Shown piece after piece: positions 12,440-25,850 of a DNA stretch of 64,000 bases. The stretch spans positions 55,710,053-55,774,052 of the forward strand of contig NC_084702.1 in assembly GCF_028389875.1 (NCBI RefSeq). The letters are read 5' to 3'. The translations under genes were made by a program, and so were the position numbers. This stretch comes from Rhea pennata (Eukaryota > Chordata > Aves > Rheiformes > Rheidae). The notes beneath the pieces are model-generated. The model did not search any database, was not told where the DNA came from, and worked only from the letters and a program-made list of their open reading frames with translations. How positions within the stretch are numbered: the first letter of the stretch is position 1; each line of letters opens with the position of its first letter.

Positions 12440-14040
12440 CAATAACCACGTGCGAAACTTTCCGCGGCAGAGACGGGCGGGCAGCAGCGCAGGCAGAGCG
12501 GGAGCAGCGAGGCGCTCGGTCACGTCCACGCCCTGCCTCGGCCCCGCCGCGCCCGGCCGCCCCGCGCTCCCACGGAAGAGGCGAGCCGGTGCTTCCCGCG
12601 GGCAGCCGCATACCGGCGATACCGAGCAGCTAGTGCAGCTACCTACCCCCGCCGCTGCCCGGAGGGGCAGAGCGAGCGCCGTTCCGCGGAGGGACGGGCT
12701 GTAGCTGTGCCCGGGCCCGGCAGGGCACCTCGGCTCCAGCCGGAGGAGCCCTTCAGCAGCCGGCCGCGACGCCCCGCAGGCGTGGACTTAGCGACAGAGC
12801 AAGCAGCGCCGCCGCCAGCGCGCAGCAACCCTGCTGCCTCCGCAGCCCGGCTCCGGCCGTGCGCTCGGCGAGCGAGTGGGGCACCGCGCCCGACCGCGGC
12901 CTCCCCGCCGGGCTCCGCACCGCTCACCCGCCTCCCTGCCGCGCCCGCACTGCAACAGGTCGGCGGGCACCGACTTACAGCTGAAGCTCCCGGCTAAGCG
13001 CGGACGCCCCTGTGCCTCCGCGGGCGGCGCAGCGCCGCGCATGGGAAGGCAGCACGGCTGCCGGCTCGGCGCGGCGCGGCTAAGCGGCCCCGAGAGAGCC
13101 GCTCGGGCAGACTGCGCTGCCGAGAGCCGCGCGGCGCCGGGGCGGAGGTGGTGCCGCTGGCGGGAGGCGGGCCGCGCCGGGGAAGGGGAAGGAAGGGGCC
13201 GGCTGCCGCTGGGACCTCCTGGCCGCCGCTCTGTCCTGCCGCGGCGCGGGGAAGGGGTATATGGGCTGGGGGGCGGGGGGAGTTTATGCAAAGCAGTGAG
13301 TGACAGACGGGGGAGGGACGAGGAGGGAGCGCTGCGCTGCGCTGCGCTGCGCTGCGGGGAGCGCTGTCACTGGAGTACAAGCCAGCCGGGGCGAGGAAAG
13401 GTGCAAAGGCGCCTCCGCACCGCCCCGCCGCCGCTCCCGGCGCGGGCTGCAGAAAGCCCTCTCCCACAGCGCCGTGGGCCGAGCCGAGGCGGCACGCTCG
13501 CGCCGTGGCTCCGCGGGCCGCAGCGCGGCAGCATCGCGCGCAGAACCCCGCGGCGCGTTCGCCCGCTACGCAGCGCGGCCGTAAGGCAAGCACTGCCGCC
13601 GGCTCGCAGCCGCCCGAGGGGCCGAAAGGACGTGTCCTCTGCGGGACGAGGCGGTTGTTCTGCGCGTCACGGGCTGCAAGCACCCGGGGCGCTAGAAGTG
13701 AACGCGGGAGCGAAAGGTGCACTCAGCTGTGCAAGCACAGAAATAATTGCACAGCGGCGAGGGGTGTGGTGGGGTGTCAGGTTTTAACCTCGTGCAAACC
13801 GCTCCGCGGGGTGCGCGTCGCTCCGCGCGGGGTGCTGCAACGCCGGGGCTTGCCGGGCGGCTGCCGGTCCGGAAGGCTGCCTGCCCCTCGCCCGCTCGGC
13901 GAGCTCCTGCCGGCCCGGGGCAGCGAACACGGCCGCCGCTGCTGAGCCCGCTCAGCGCCCGCGGGGCGCAGCCAGCAGCGGCACGGAGCTCCACTGCGCT
14001 CTCGTGAGGCCTTCGCAGAGCTACCGCACCAGAGCTGCGT
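12440..14040 (-). promoter_or_regulatory. ENC1: CpG island, probable ENC1 promoter and first exon
   Basis: Composition changes abruptly from AT-rich to strongly GC- and CpG-rich for about 1.6 kb and then reverts. It lies 4.3-5.9 kb upstream of the ENC1 coding exon, as expected for a promoter with a non-coding first exon. Elements seen are an E-box CACGTG (12447-12452), many GC boxes, and an octamer-like ATGCAAAG (13286-13293). Minus-strand candidate donors that could end a first exon are GTAAGT (GT at 12978-12977) and GTGAGC (GT at 12927-12926). The transcription start is not resolved. Long open frames on both strands here come from low stop-codon density in GC-rich DNA, not from genes. Confidence 0.75.
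13331..13355. repeat. (GCTGC)5 pentanucleotide repeat
   Basis: Five perfect tandem copies of GCTGC lie in the middle of the ENC1-proximal CpG island. Confidence 0.95.
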
Positions 14041-14049
14041 ACTGGAGTA

Positions 14050-17000
14050 CTGCAGCGGCACAACGTTAAGCCTGGCTTTAATTACTGCCCAATTAAAAAA
14101 GTATGAGAAAAGCGCACTTGTGCAAAAGGCCGATTTCAAAAACAAACATCTTCTAGATATAACAAGAGTATTTACATAATGGCATTATGCAGCTCTCTAC
14201 AAGAATAGTACAGCATACCACACTATACATTGTGCATATTGTTAATTTTGAAAGCAATGGTATCAGTCTAAAAAAGCTCCAAGGAAGATAAGAATACTTA
14301 TTTTACTTCCACTGACAGGAAACTTATAGCTGTCTATGAGAGTTCAGAGAATTCATTCATTTCTCCTAATGAAATACCACCTAACTTTCTCCTGTTAGAA
14401 AAAGCCCTGTACACAATTCACTAAAATGTAGATAGTTACTTGTATTCCTGTTGCTGGACTCTAGAGACTGCAGACAAGTACATGCCCCATGTATAGCAGG
14501 ACACATCTGAAATTCCAAAGAGCTGGAGGAAATATGTAAGCATGGAGAGCATAGTTAAACATGGAGCAGATGAAAGAGTAATTTGTTACACAGATTTTTG
14601 CTTTTTACAATACTGTTTGATTATGACATTAAGTATTGCAGATTCCAAGGGCTAACATTGCACATCTGTATGTAATAAAGTATATTTCAAAGCTGTTTAG
14701 GTGTGAGAAGCTCTTGGAAATTGTAAACAGCCTTACGCAAAGGATATTCACAGACACCATAGGTCTAATCCAGTACTGACTTGAGTCAAGTAGCTCTAGT
14801 GGATTTTGCATTAGACTGTCCGTGTTTGACCTCTGTAGCACACAGGATTATCCATATTATGACTCTGAGTTTGTCATCATACTATTTCCCATAAAACCCT
14901 TCCACCCTGTCCTCTCCCACTTTTCCCAACAAAACCTGCAGATTCCACCAAAGCCCTACCCCTTAGAGTTCATTCCACTGTCATGAATTCTCCATAATTC
15001 TGTGTCAGAAAATCAGATTTTATAATCCTATGAGACTGACCAGAAACACAGGGACTCATCACTCCCTACACTGTCAGATTTGTTCCCCTCCCTTCAAACA
15101 GGCAGAATACTCACCATCACTGAAAAACAGAACTGACAGAATAATGTTACCTAACCCATTGCTCTGAGACAATATCTGAAGTGTAAGACTGATTTTGCTC
15201 ACAGTCGTGAGGAACAGTCAGTAAAAAATGAGGTCTGAAGGGAGGACAACACACAAGGCTTACAAGGCTGCCCACAGCGCACTCAGATGTGGGCAGCATT
15301 CTACTTGAATAGAACAAGCTAATAATCCTATAGGAGTGACCAGATAAAGTACTGATCTTCCTTGTCCTCCATAAAATAAAGGACCTGTTAAAGTTAATCA
15401 GGGCAGAATGATTGGATGAAGCAACATATCATCTGTTAGGGAGACAACTATGCAGCCAGCCATCATCTGTTGGAGAGACAACTACACAGCCAGACAGACC
15501 CTTCCGCGTGCATGTGCACTTTGTGCATATGCACTGTGTGAGACAGTGCTATGGCTGGGAGGAAAAAGAAGAGAACAAAATATAACCCCATAGTCCTCTC
15601 TCTGTAAATCCACACCTGAGAATGTTTACAAAACACAACAGCGCTTCTCTGAAAATGATGAGGTGATGCACTAACACAAAGAGCATCAATAGTGCCTCTG
15701 CTTCTTTCTGCCCAGTGGTTAAAACTAGGTTCATCTGATGATAAGCATAGCTTAAAACAAGCTAATAATCCAAGATTTAAAGTAACAACGTTTGCTCAGC
15801 TAGCTCAGAAGGGACGCTTAATGAATTAACTGCATTATAACCCAGTCCAAAGCAAATCTTTGGCCTCATTTACGTTGGTCTAAGAACTCTGTCAGGTCAC
15901 ATTTAAACATAGTTCCGGTTAAGCCAGTTTTGTAGATGGGCTGATCTGTATTTTGACACTGCTGGAAACAAAATTGGCCTAGCCTGTCCCAGGACATAGT
16001 TTAACATGCCCACTGAACTAGTTTAAACATGTTTCTCCTACCATTTGTATACCAGGATAGATGGGATCTTTGAAGTGTTGCTAAATATCATGATTTTATC
16101 ACAAATCACAAGATAATTGGCACTATTCTCAAAGGCCGAGCTTCTGGAATCACGTGAAGTTGATAATCTCTTAGTTTTTTTTATTGTTATTATTTTAATA
16201 AAGAAATGACTTGCAGAATGACTATATGGAATGGTAGTGTGGCCTTAAAAAAAGAAGACATATAAAACCCAAAATATTTTCTGTTTTAGTCTTAGGAATT
16301 TTTAGTGACACATTTGATTCTAAAACAATTGGAGTAGCAATAACTTCTTTGTTCAACTCAAATCCAGCTTCCTATGCATAGAAGCACTGCTGTTTTAACT
16401 AAATTAGTTTCACCTCACAATTTATTTAAATTGTTCTGGCTTCTGTGTTGAGACAAGTCCTTGGATCTTTGAGTGAGCAAATTTCGTAATATGGATTCAT
16501 TGACACTTAAAAGTGGTACAGGTATATCTATGTAGTTAATACATCTTTCTAACTCCCCTAGTGACACCAGCAAGAGTTCTAATACAGACAGAACTGTTTC
16601 AGCAGAATAATCCATTTACCAGTATAGGCTATTTCCCTCAGGAGACTGAAATACATTTTTTGTTTTTTGTCAGTATCAGCTGCATCTACACTATCAGGGT
16701 TTGCCAGTACAGCTATCTTGGCAACCCTTTTAAATGCAAACAAGCCGTATGTGCCTGCAGCACAGGCTGAGATCTCATTTTTAATGCTATTAAACAGCTG
16801 TGTCTTGGGCTTTTGCCTTGTTAGACTCTTTTAACCACATTATTTTGTTCAACTGCTAAATAAACAGCGTGGGGTTAAAAGTATTAGTGCAATTTATCTT
16901 CATTCCTTCCTAATTTACACTTCGAATGAATTAATTAGAATGATCTAATTAACACTGTACAATAGCAGTACAAGAGCCAGAGATCTCCCAGGGGATGAGG

Positions 17001-20000
17001 TCAGAAACACCCCTCAGTGACCCACACCTGCTTTTCTTATCATTTTCCTGTGATGGGCTTCTCCAGTTTGCCCTAGAAATAGAGGTTTCGGTTGATACAG
17101 CACAATGTGATACAATGCTCGTTTAGTGCCAGAGAGATATGTAACTATTTGACAGGAGGTCAACATAAGACCTTAGCAACAATTACAATGCTTTGCCCGC
17201 TGAGTAAGGGAGAAAAATTGCTCTTTGCTCTGTTCTCCTTTTCTATATATGTTTATCTTTCTAAAGGATTATATTCAGTTAGCTTGGCCCTTAGATATCA
17301 TTCCTGCATGGCTTTGCAACTCAGACCAAACCCAGAAAATCTGCTGCTGTCTAAAAATTGGCACGAGGCTCTAAGGGCCTAATTTTGTTGTCTACGACAT
17401 GTAAATACTCCTCCCTGGAACATTTATATTGCATCAGTTTGACAGTGGTGTGACATATGATTTTCTTGTCACTTGTAAAGTGTATCATCATTAGCCCAAT
17501 CTGAAGTCAGTTGAGTTATGCCATGTAACATGTAAGACAGAAGAAAGACTGGGTCTTGGTTTCTATCTAAGGCTGAACATATTTTGTACAAAAGATTTTA
17601 AAACGGGTCATTTTGCCTTTAGAATAATGTTATGGATGTGAATAATGTTCAGAGTGAGAAAGATTTTCACCTAAAGTTTCTTAATCCTTAGGGGAAACCC
17701 TTGGGAAAAACCTTACTATTGCATCCAGTCAATATTTCACAGTTTTGCACTATTCCAGTAGTATCTGTTTACACAAAAGAACAGTACTAAGAGAAAATTT
17801 ATCTGCCTCAGACTATGAAGAAAAGTTCACCACTTTGCCTAGTATATAATCTTCCCCATCAATCTTAGCATTTTGCAGCTCCTCTTGCTTTCTAGTTACC
17901 CCCCACCCCGCCCCCCGAAGTCTCTGCTACCCGACTTTCTCTCTATTTTTTGCCTACTCTTTATTGCCTGGACCCTCTCCTAGCAAGAAACATCACACCT
18001 GATTAACTGAGACAACAGTGACAATGAACCATTTTTGACTGAGTATGATTAACCAATCATTGCTAGTATGCAAGCTACTTCTCAGAGATAGGTGGCCCAG
18101 CACAGGACTGAGAGCTACCACTGTGAGTGGCTGATGCTGCTTTTGCCATCACTTACAAGGAAACTCGGCAAAAGAGTCTCAGCATCTCTTTCACTTGTTA
18201 GTTCTCAAGAGACTTCTTTTCTAGCCCTTTTCTGAGCAGTGACTCACACAAGGGCAGCTACTTGTTTCTTTCTGGGTGGAGACTCCAGTCCTTGCAGCAG
18301 CTTCTCTTTGTCTTCTCTCTTCCTAAGTAGCAGTGGCCCCCAGTGGTGACAGCTGAGCTGGCTTCTCATTTCAAGTTATTCCACTCTGCACTGAAAAGCC
18401 TCCATGCTGTAACAAAAACCTAACATAGGGACTTGTGAGCTCCTCACATTTTCCAGTTCTGCAGGGACCATAGGCCAGTTCTCTGAGACCTCTTCCAGTG
18501 CCTACAGACCTAAGTATGGAACCCACCGACATTGATTAGCCTCCAAGAATGGGGCTGTACCTTATATTATTGGTCATGTTTTGGGGTCATGTTAAAGAAG
18601 GAACTAGATAATTCAAATAGAGGGCAGTGTGTCATCCAGGGAGAGCCCTGAAGAATGGAGATGTTTTACTTATCTCCACATTTGACAATGTTAGTACCAA
18701 AACCAAAAAGACAAAAAATACTTATGCAAACAAATAACTGTGGCTTTGCAAAGAGAGGAGTACACATCTAAGTAGTTATTCCTGCATTCATAAGTGGCAA
18801 TACTTTAAGTACAAGAATGCACTTTTTATATGAAATGGGAATACACACACTTTTTTGGTGGTACAACTTTGAGTCACACGAGTCTGAAAACACATACATG
18901 TCTGTCTCAAAAAAAAATTACATTTTAGCTTGGGGACTTGTTACACGGTTCCCATCATTTACATGTTATTTTCCCCTTAAGTCAAAAGGGAACTAACTAG
19001 CTGTTCACCTCTTTAGGCATGGTGCAGAGTCAAGCATCACATGGAGAGGTACCATGAAAAAGAAGGCAATGCATAGGAGCTGAAATGCCCTGACCATGTC
19101 ACATGCTTAGGAGAAAACTTCAAATTTGCTCAGGGACATAAAAGTAAGCATAAGAGAGAAAGAGAGAAAACAAAACAAAAAAAATTTTTTTTTGCTCTTT
19201 CTATTTTTCAGTATCTGAAGGACGTTCAGCTTATCTGTCCCTATGGGTATTCAGGTACAGGTCTATCAGGACCCTGGGTGTAAGTCCAGGTTGCTCACCC
19301 ACACAAAAATCTTTTTCTCACTGCTACAATCATCCACTATAGACAGATTAAAGAGAGGGACAACATGTTTCCTGCAGTTGCAATTTCCATTATCATTCAC
19401 ACACATCTTAAGAGATTCAAAACTTAGAGTCACTGACTGTGAGGTCATGGGAAGTGATCCACAGAATCACAGTGAACTGTAAATTTTATATTGTTTCCAA
19501 TTTTAAAAGTTTGATGAAAAGAGCAAGAGGAAGCTTAACATGTTTTGCTGGGGACCACTGCTTTAGGAAGACAGATTTTTATAGGTTTAGGACGGATCCA
19601 GACAAGTATTTTAAAGCAAGTTTGTCTGTTTAAGTATGACTTTATTAATTTTCCTGCTGAACAATTTGCCACAAACATCTGGAACAGCCTTATTAGTAGT
19701 TTTGAGGCCACATTAATTTTGGATGTTCTTAAATAGTATTTTTACAGATACTTAAGAACACTTAAGAAAGGAACACTTTTGAAGGCTCTTGGCAGAACAT
19801 GAGAAGGTTAAAACAGAGTCTCAGTTACCTAGTCTTACTCCGTGAAGCCTGATGATTGCAAGGACTACGCAATCTGATTCTACACATTTTAACAGAGTGA
19901 AATGTGTCCTATGGAGTTGGTATTTCTGTGGTTTAGATCTAACTTTTGAACATGTTGCCTACAGCAGGGGTTGTTTCCCAGGCATTCTTATAGGCACAAG

Positions 20001-23000
20001 TAGCCTCAGTATCCTCATCAGCCCATGTCTGTTCAATGAGAAGGACTTAAAAGGACACATTTCCTTGTTTTTTAAAAGACTTGTTTATGTACTCTCTCAA
20101 AGCATTTATTTGAGGCTTTATTGTTCTTGAGCACAAAGGAAACCAGTGAATTGGATCCTGCCACAGAGCCTATGTATTATAACAGACATTTATAGGTTCT
20201 TTGTGAGGTTTAATCCTTCACAGTACCAGTTGGATTTTTTTTTCTTTTTTCTTTTTTCTTTCCTTTTTTTTTGAGCAAGCCTTTGTAGAAGATGAATTCA
20301 CTGCACCTAAATTTCCAGCAAAACTTTTTTTCAAAAAAAGAAAACTAGTTTATGAATGAAGCAATTTCACATCATAATAGTCAAACTTCACAAGTTTCAT
20401 GCTCAACAGTAAGGGGAAAACAGATTGCTTAAATTAATTTCATTTCAAAAAAGCATGTTACCTCTCTGCTCTAAGGATTAATTTGAATGACTTAGCTAAG
20501 CCCAAATTAAATCCAAGGACTCAAACTTGGAAGAATGTGTTGTGTGGGCAAGATCTCAAAACTTTCTTAATATAGTCAGTGTGGCATTTAGTCTGATTAT
20601 TGATTGCATCTTCAAAACTCTGCTTTATTTTACGCTAATGAAGTTTAATTAGAGATCTGATTGCTGTTGAAAATAGCAAAAATGAAACTGTTGATGCTTT
20701 ATTTGAGCTAAATATTTTCTGGCAATTTTCCCAACCCCCAGGACATGTCTGAACACGTTTCCTACCTGAAGAAGGAGCTCTTTGGCATGTAGTATGTATA
20801 TTTTGGCTTAAAGAAAAGACAGTAGTTTGGAAATAAAGAAGACAGCTTCTGTCTTTTGTAATAGGTCATGTGTTAAGATGTAAAAGAGGTAATACTTTAA
20901 ATTAGGAAGAATTTGAAGTGCATAGCTGGAAGATAGCTAACTGATCACTTGGGCTTTCTTAAAGAAATGTATGTACTGTTTTTCCTAACAGGCAATTTCC
21001 TTTTCAGATTCTGCTTTCATCTGTATGTAAACTTCAAATTTTGCTCAAATAGAATAACAAAGCTTGGTGACTCACCACATCTAAATAATTGATTGGAAGA
21101 AACACTGGATTTTCCTTAAAGGAATAATGCAAACTCAGTTGTGGAAGCAACCTTATCTTACAACGGCTAAATGATTAGAAGATGTTCACTGATAAATTCT
21201 CTAGATGTCTTTGAAATTCATTGTTAATAGCAATTAACTGTATAAATTGTGAGTATTCTGGACAAAAAAAGCATACTGGAGAGTTTTTCATATTGCAATA
21301 ATCAGATGGGGTAGGCAAAATCAGAGTGAGCAGCACTCCTCAAGTAGCAGTTGTCAGGCTCACATAAATGGAGTTTGTAGTTCAAAAATATCAGTTCACC
21401 AAGATGTTCAGTTCATTAAGATAAGAAGATATCTCTAAGTGCTCAATAGTTTGTGTAAAATGCCAATACACCTACAATGGTACACATAAGTCCAGCCAGC
21501 ACTTGTGTTTGTGCATGTGCAGTGTTTATTCTCATTTTCTCAGCTAGAAACATAAAAATGAAATTTATGGAAATACCTTAGATTATCAGTTATATGAAAA
21601 CTTATCAGATCTGGACATCTGGCTTCAAAAATTTCTCAAGCATATTTTAAATATTCATTGTTCATTTGAACACTGCACATATGTGAAAGCCTCAAAAACT
21701 GTTAATACAACTGTCAGTTTTTCATGCAGATGAAAGCTACGTGCACATACAAACAGAATTCTATAATTTGACTACAGGATTACTTGAGCACCTATGACTA
21801 AGATACCTTGGACGGATCTTCTGTTTCTCTTCTACTTAAATATATTTCAAATAGCTTTTCTTCTGCTAGGGATCATTGAGATTTCAATATGGTAAATGGC
21901 AAGAAATCTTTGAGGTATGAAATATCTCACAAAAATCAAAAGTCGTTTCACCAGACACCACTGATTTGCCTGGAGCATGGTCAGACAAAAAGAAGAAAAG
22001 GAAAAAAAAAAAAAAAACACAGACAGAATTTGAATTCTTCCTTGCTATTGATGCATCAGTTTCTATATAGTTCTTATAAAACCAATAAAAACAATGTGAA
22101 AAATAAGATTTTATATTGCTTCTCAGAGCAGATCTAGTGAAGATGTGTTTCTGCAGGAGAGCTCTGTTGTCTGAGACTGAAACAGTTTTAAATTTTGCTA
22201 GAGTTCCTACTTCGTAATTCCCATCATATGACATCAATGTGTGAAGTTCTGAAACATGCATTAAGTAATAAGATGTGGTTTAGCTTTTTCATGCTAATAC
22301 ACCTCACCACAGAATTGAAAATACATTTAAAACACACTCCTTAAATCTGTGTTGAGTTTTGCAGCTATCTTTCCCTGCTCTTCTCCCTGCCCCTTGCAGT
22401 AAGGTGACAGATGCCTGCCTCAAGTCAGTGCTTCTGCATGCTGAGTGGGACACAAACACTCTCTCATGGCTATAGCTGGGAGACAAACACATGGCACCAG
22501 GCAAGGGAAAGCACTGCCTCCCGCAACATGACCATAAATCTCATTATTAAGGCAATCACTTGCCATGAACAAACATCAGACATCTCAAAAGGTATTGAGT
22601 GAATCCTGGCTCTGTTGAAGACAGTAGGTAGAAGACCAGAGATATACTTTTGCTTCACAGAACTTATTATGGAATTATGCAATCAGGCATGTTTAATAAA
22701 CTAGGCATGCATTCATATTACCAAAGTTCACAGATGAAAAACTAACTATACTCCTTCTCTCCTTAGACGCAACCCTCCTCATTATAATTACTTATGACAC
22801 AATTATTATTTATAAATAAACACATTCTTAAAGGACTCATGAAAATGGTGCTCTTTCCCTTCTCATTTCTTATTCTCTGCATATATTTATCTGTCTTTGC
22901 ACATTCTTGTCTGCTTCGATCTTAGGATGATGCATTCAAACCATGTCTGAACTATTAATAACATGCATTTCTCTCAGCTGCCCTCCTAGCTTAGCAGTAT

Positions 23001-25280
23001 TTGTCCAAAAAGGTAAAAAGAGCAGCAGAGAGGGGAGCGTGCCAAATGCATAGCCAAAATACACTCAGTCACACCCAGTTAATGGACTGACTTTTGGAAG
23101 GATTGCACAGATTCCACCCTGATAGGTTTTGGTACCACACCCCCTATCTGATCCACTCACTGCAGCTCCACTTATTTCACTAGAAGCCATGACCATTTGA
23201 AAAATAGGTCTGACCTGTTAATACCTGCAGGCATCGTTGTCCACCCTACCTTAATCTGAATGAACAGATTAACTCTAGGTTTTGGGAGTGCATTTTCTAA
23301 ACATTATTCATTTAAAACTAAATCCCAGTTCCTGTGAAGTCAATGGGAGCTTTGCCAGTGAATGTCGACGCCTCTGCTATTTTATTCCTTGGCCTCCTAA
23401 GCGGGAACTGCCAATCACACTGTATTACACAGTAATTTTATTAGGCATCCAATCATGCTTTCAGCAAAGTAGAGACAAGTTATCCATTGCCTTTGCCGGC
23501 AACAGAATCAAATGCCTTCAGCAAACCACCAAATTTTTTACATGTTTCTTTTGTTGGAGACAATTCAAAGCAACTTGACTTCAAACCATGACTTCTGAAC
23601 TGATACACTAAAACATTATGCCATCAAATATATGTAGCATCAAGACCCTGTTTGCAAGCCTATTTTCAGACATTTTCTCTGTTTCAGGAGCTAATTCTTC
23701 TCCTATTTCCTTCTGAATAGCAAAGCTTGTAAACCAGAACTCTATAAACTCCATTTTATATTATTCTGTACAACTATGACATGTCAAGAAAACATACAAT
23801 AATAAAAAAATCCAGACCTATTTTTTCATAAAAATGAACTTAGGCTTTATAAAAATGTGTAATTATCACTTCAGACTCATTTCCCAGAGGTATTTTTTAC
23901 TGTGTCTTTTTGTCTGATTATTTAAAAAAATTATTAAATCCACATAGAGCAAAATATATGGCTACTCATATTAGGCAATCTCTTGAAAATACTGGCACCT
24001 TGGCAGAAAAGCTCTTAGCAGAACTGAAAGCAATGGATAGCATGGCTTTAAACTAACTTTCTTCATCCCTTTATATCCCTTTCTCCAGTTCCAGCTACAG
24101 TCAAGGCAAACCCCCTCCCCCCCCCCCCACAATGGGGCTTCTTTCCACAGTGTCAAGAGCCCTTAGGAAGGGAAAGCAGAAAAATGGCAGTACACGTGTT
24201 GCTTCAGAAACATTAAAGGAGGCCAGCACAGGTCTCCATTCAGGGCATTGCTTCAAAGCTATTTTGTACTATTAAAACAGATAGAGATACAGCAGTTCTA
24301 AGCATTAGGTCCAATTTGTCTGCATATTCCCCATTTACACAATCGTGAACTGACATAAATGAAGCTGGCTTTGTAAGCATTCTTCAGCAGGCCAAGTATA
24401 GCATTGAAAATGAATAATAACAGGCATTATAGATGAGTACAGCCTATTTTTGACACTATTTATTCTTAGCTGTAATATGAAGTACATTTACACAGGTAAT
24501 ATGAGTAAATAATGATCAGAAAAAGCAGGCGTTATTAAATATCATGACCTGACCACTTCTGCTGACAAATTAAACTACAAATACAATACACAAGTTTTAG
24601 AGATCACTAAACAAAAGCGATTACCAACTGCCAAAACAGAAAGCAACATCTGTTCCTGGGGTCATACAAAGAAAATCTAACTGTTCAACTGCAATCAAAA
24701 CCATCCCATAGCTCTTAAAACCCACAGTTCAATTTAAATGTATTGTATTTTATTTGAAACCTGATATTTTGTAAGGTTTTCTTTATCACTTAAAAAAAGC
24801 TTTTCTCCAAAATATTTCACAATAAATCTTGAAATTATTTTCAACAGGTCTCACTTTGTATAGTGAACAATACTGTTCACAAATGCCTTTTATTTCTACT
24901 GTGGTAGCTCAGTGTTTACTTAAATCTATTTCTGAGCCTCTTCATAGTCATAACTTTCAGATCATAACTCTCAGATTCCACATTATACTTTTAAATGAAA
25001 CTAACATAATAAATGAAATATTGATAATAAATATCAGGGGGATTGGAGGGGGCAGAGTATTAAGAACCACACTGATTAAGCATTAATCATTTTATGAATA
25101 CACAGAAAATTCAGATTTTTTTGAAGTTAAAGCCTTTCCTATATACATCACATTTTTAATAAGCTCCATAAATTGTATAGAATATACTCTGCACTTTACC
25201 ATGGACTGATTAAGCTCACTTTGAGAGCTGAGATTTCTCATCTGAACAAAGCTTCTCTGACTTCTTCTTTGTTATGTCAA
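14050..25280. other. Gene-free intergenic stretch, ENC1 to first CR1
   Basis: I find no credible coding exon, RNA gene or intact mobile element in these 11 kb. The open frames are short, show no codon-like character and match no family I recognise. Present are pyrimidine-rich runs (about 20237-20272), a poly-A run (about 22003-22017), a 13-nt C run (24117-24129), a 30-bp direct duplication at 15430, and AT-rich stretches with clustered homeodomain-type TAATTA cores near 16920 and 20650. Confidence 0.6.
15430..15493. repeat. Tandem duplication of a 30-bp unit
   Basis: Two copies (15430-15459 and 15464-15493) share CATCTGTT, GAGACAACTA and CAGCCAG with a few substitutions, giving a 34-bp period. 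A perfect 12-bp palindrome, GTGCATATGCAC, follows at 15523-15534. Confidence 0.85.
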
Positions 25281-25850
25281 AATCATAGGATATAGACTGG
25301 AAGGGCTCTCTGGAGGTCTCCAGTTCAACCTCTTGCTCAAAGTAGAGTTAGCTTTGAAGTTAAATCAGGTTGTTCAGGGCCTTCTCCAGGCAAATATTGA
25401 AAATCTCCAAGAACAGAGAATAATCACTTCTGTCAATCCACAGATAACACTCTTGCTAATGCAGCCTAGAATGAGGTTGGCCCTCATCACTGCAAGAGCA
25501 CACTGCTGTCTCAGGTTGAATCTGCTGTCCCCTGGCAACCCCGGCACCAGCCTGATTCAGCAGATGGTCCATATTTTGGTCTTCCTTTTGCTGTCAGCAT
25601 ACCTGTGGAAGCCCTTCTCATTGCCCTTCATATGCCTCACGTGCTTCAACACCAGTCAAACTTTGATCTTGCTTATTTCATCCTTGCATTCCCAGGTAAT
25701 GTTCCTCCAATATTTCTCCTTTGTAGTGAGCCACTACTGATACACTTCCTTTTTGTATTTGAGCTCAGCCAAATGGTCCCTGTTCAACCACATGGGTTTC
25801 CTGCTATGCCTGCTCTATGCCTTGCACCCTGGTCAATAAAGATGCCAGGC
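25281..25850 (-). mobile_element. Old CR1 LINE remnant, internally deleted or composite
   Basis: The left part (to about 25530) resembles the antisense 3' end of CR1, including GGAAGGGCTCTCTGGAGGTC and the later GCAAGAGCACACTGCTGTCT. The right part (about 25590-25840) resembles, in antisense, the CR1 ORF2 stretch between the endonuclease and reverse transcriptase, including GTGGAAGCCCTTCTC and CTTCCTTTTTGTATTTGAG. The reverse transcriptase core expected between them is missing, so this is either an internally deleted copy or two abutting insertions. Boundaries are approximate, and it is heavily mutated and non-coding. Confidence 0.75.

Noticed and set aside
12876..13787. 303-codon plus-strand open frame and several overlapping frames in the CpG island
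   Set aside because: High GC leaves few stop codons in all six frames. The translations are Arg/Ala/Pro-rich in every frame and match no family.
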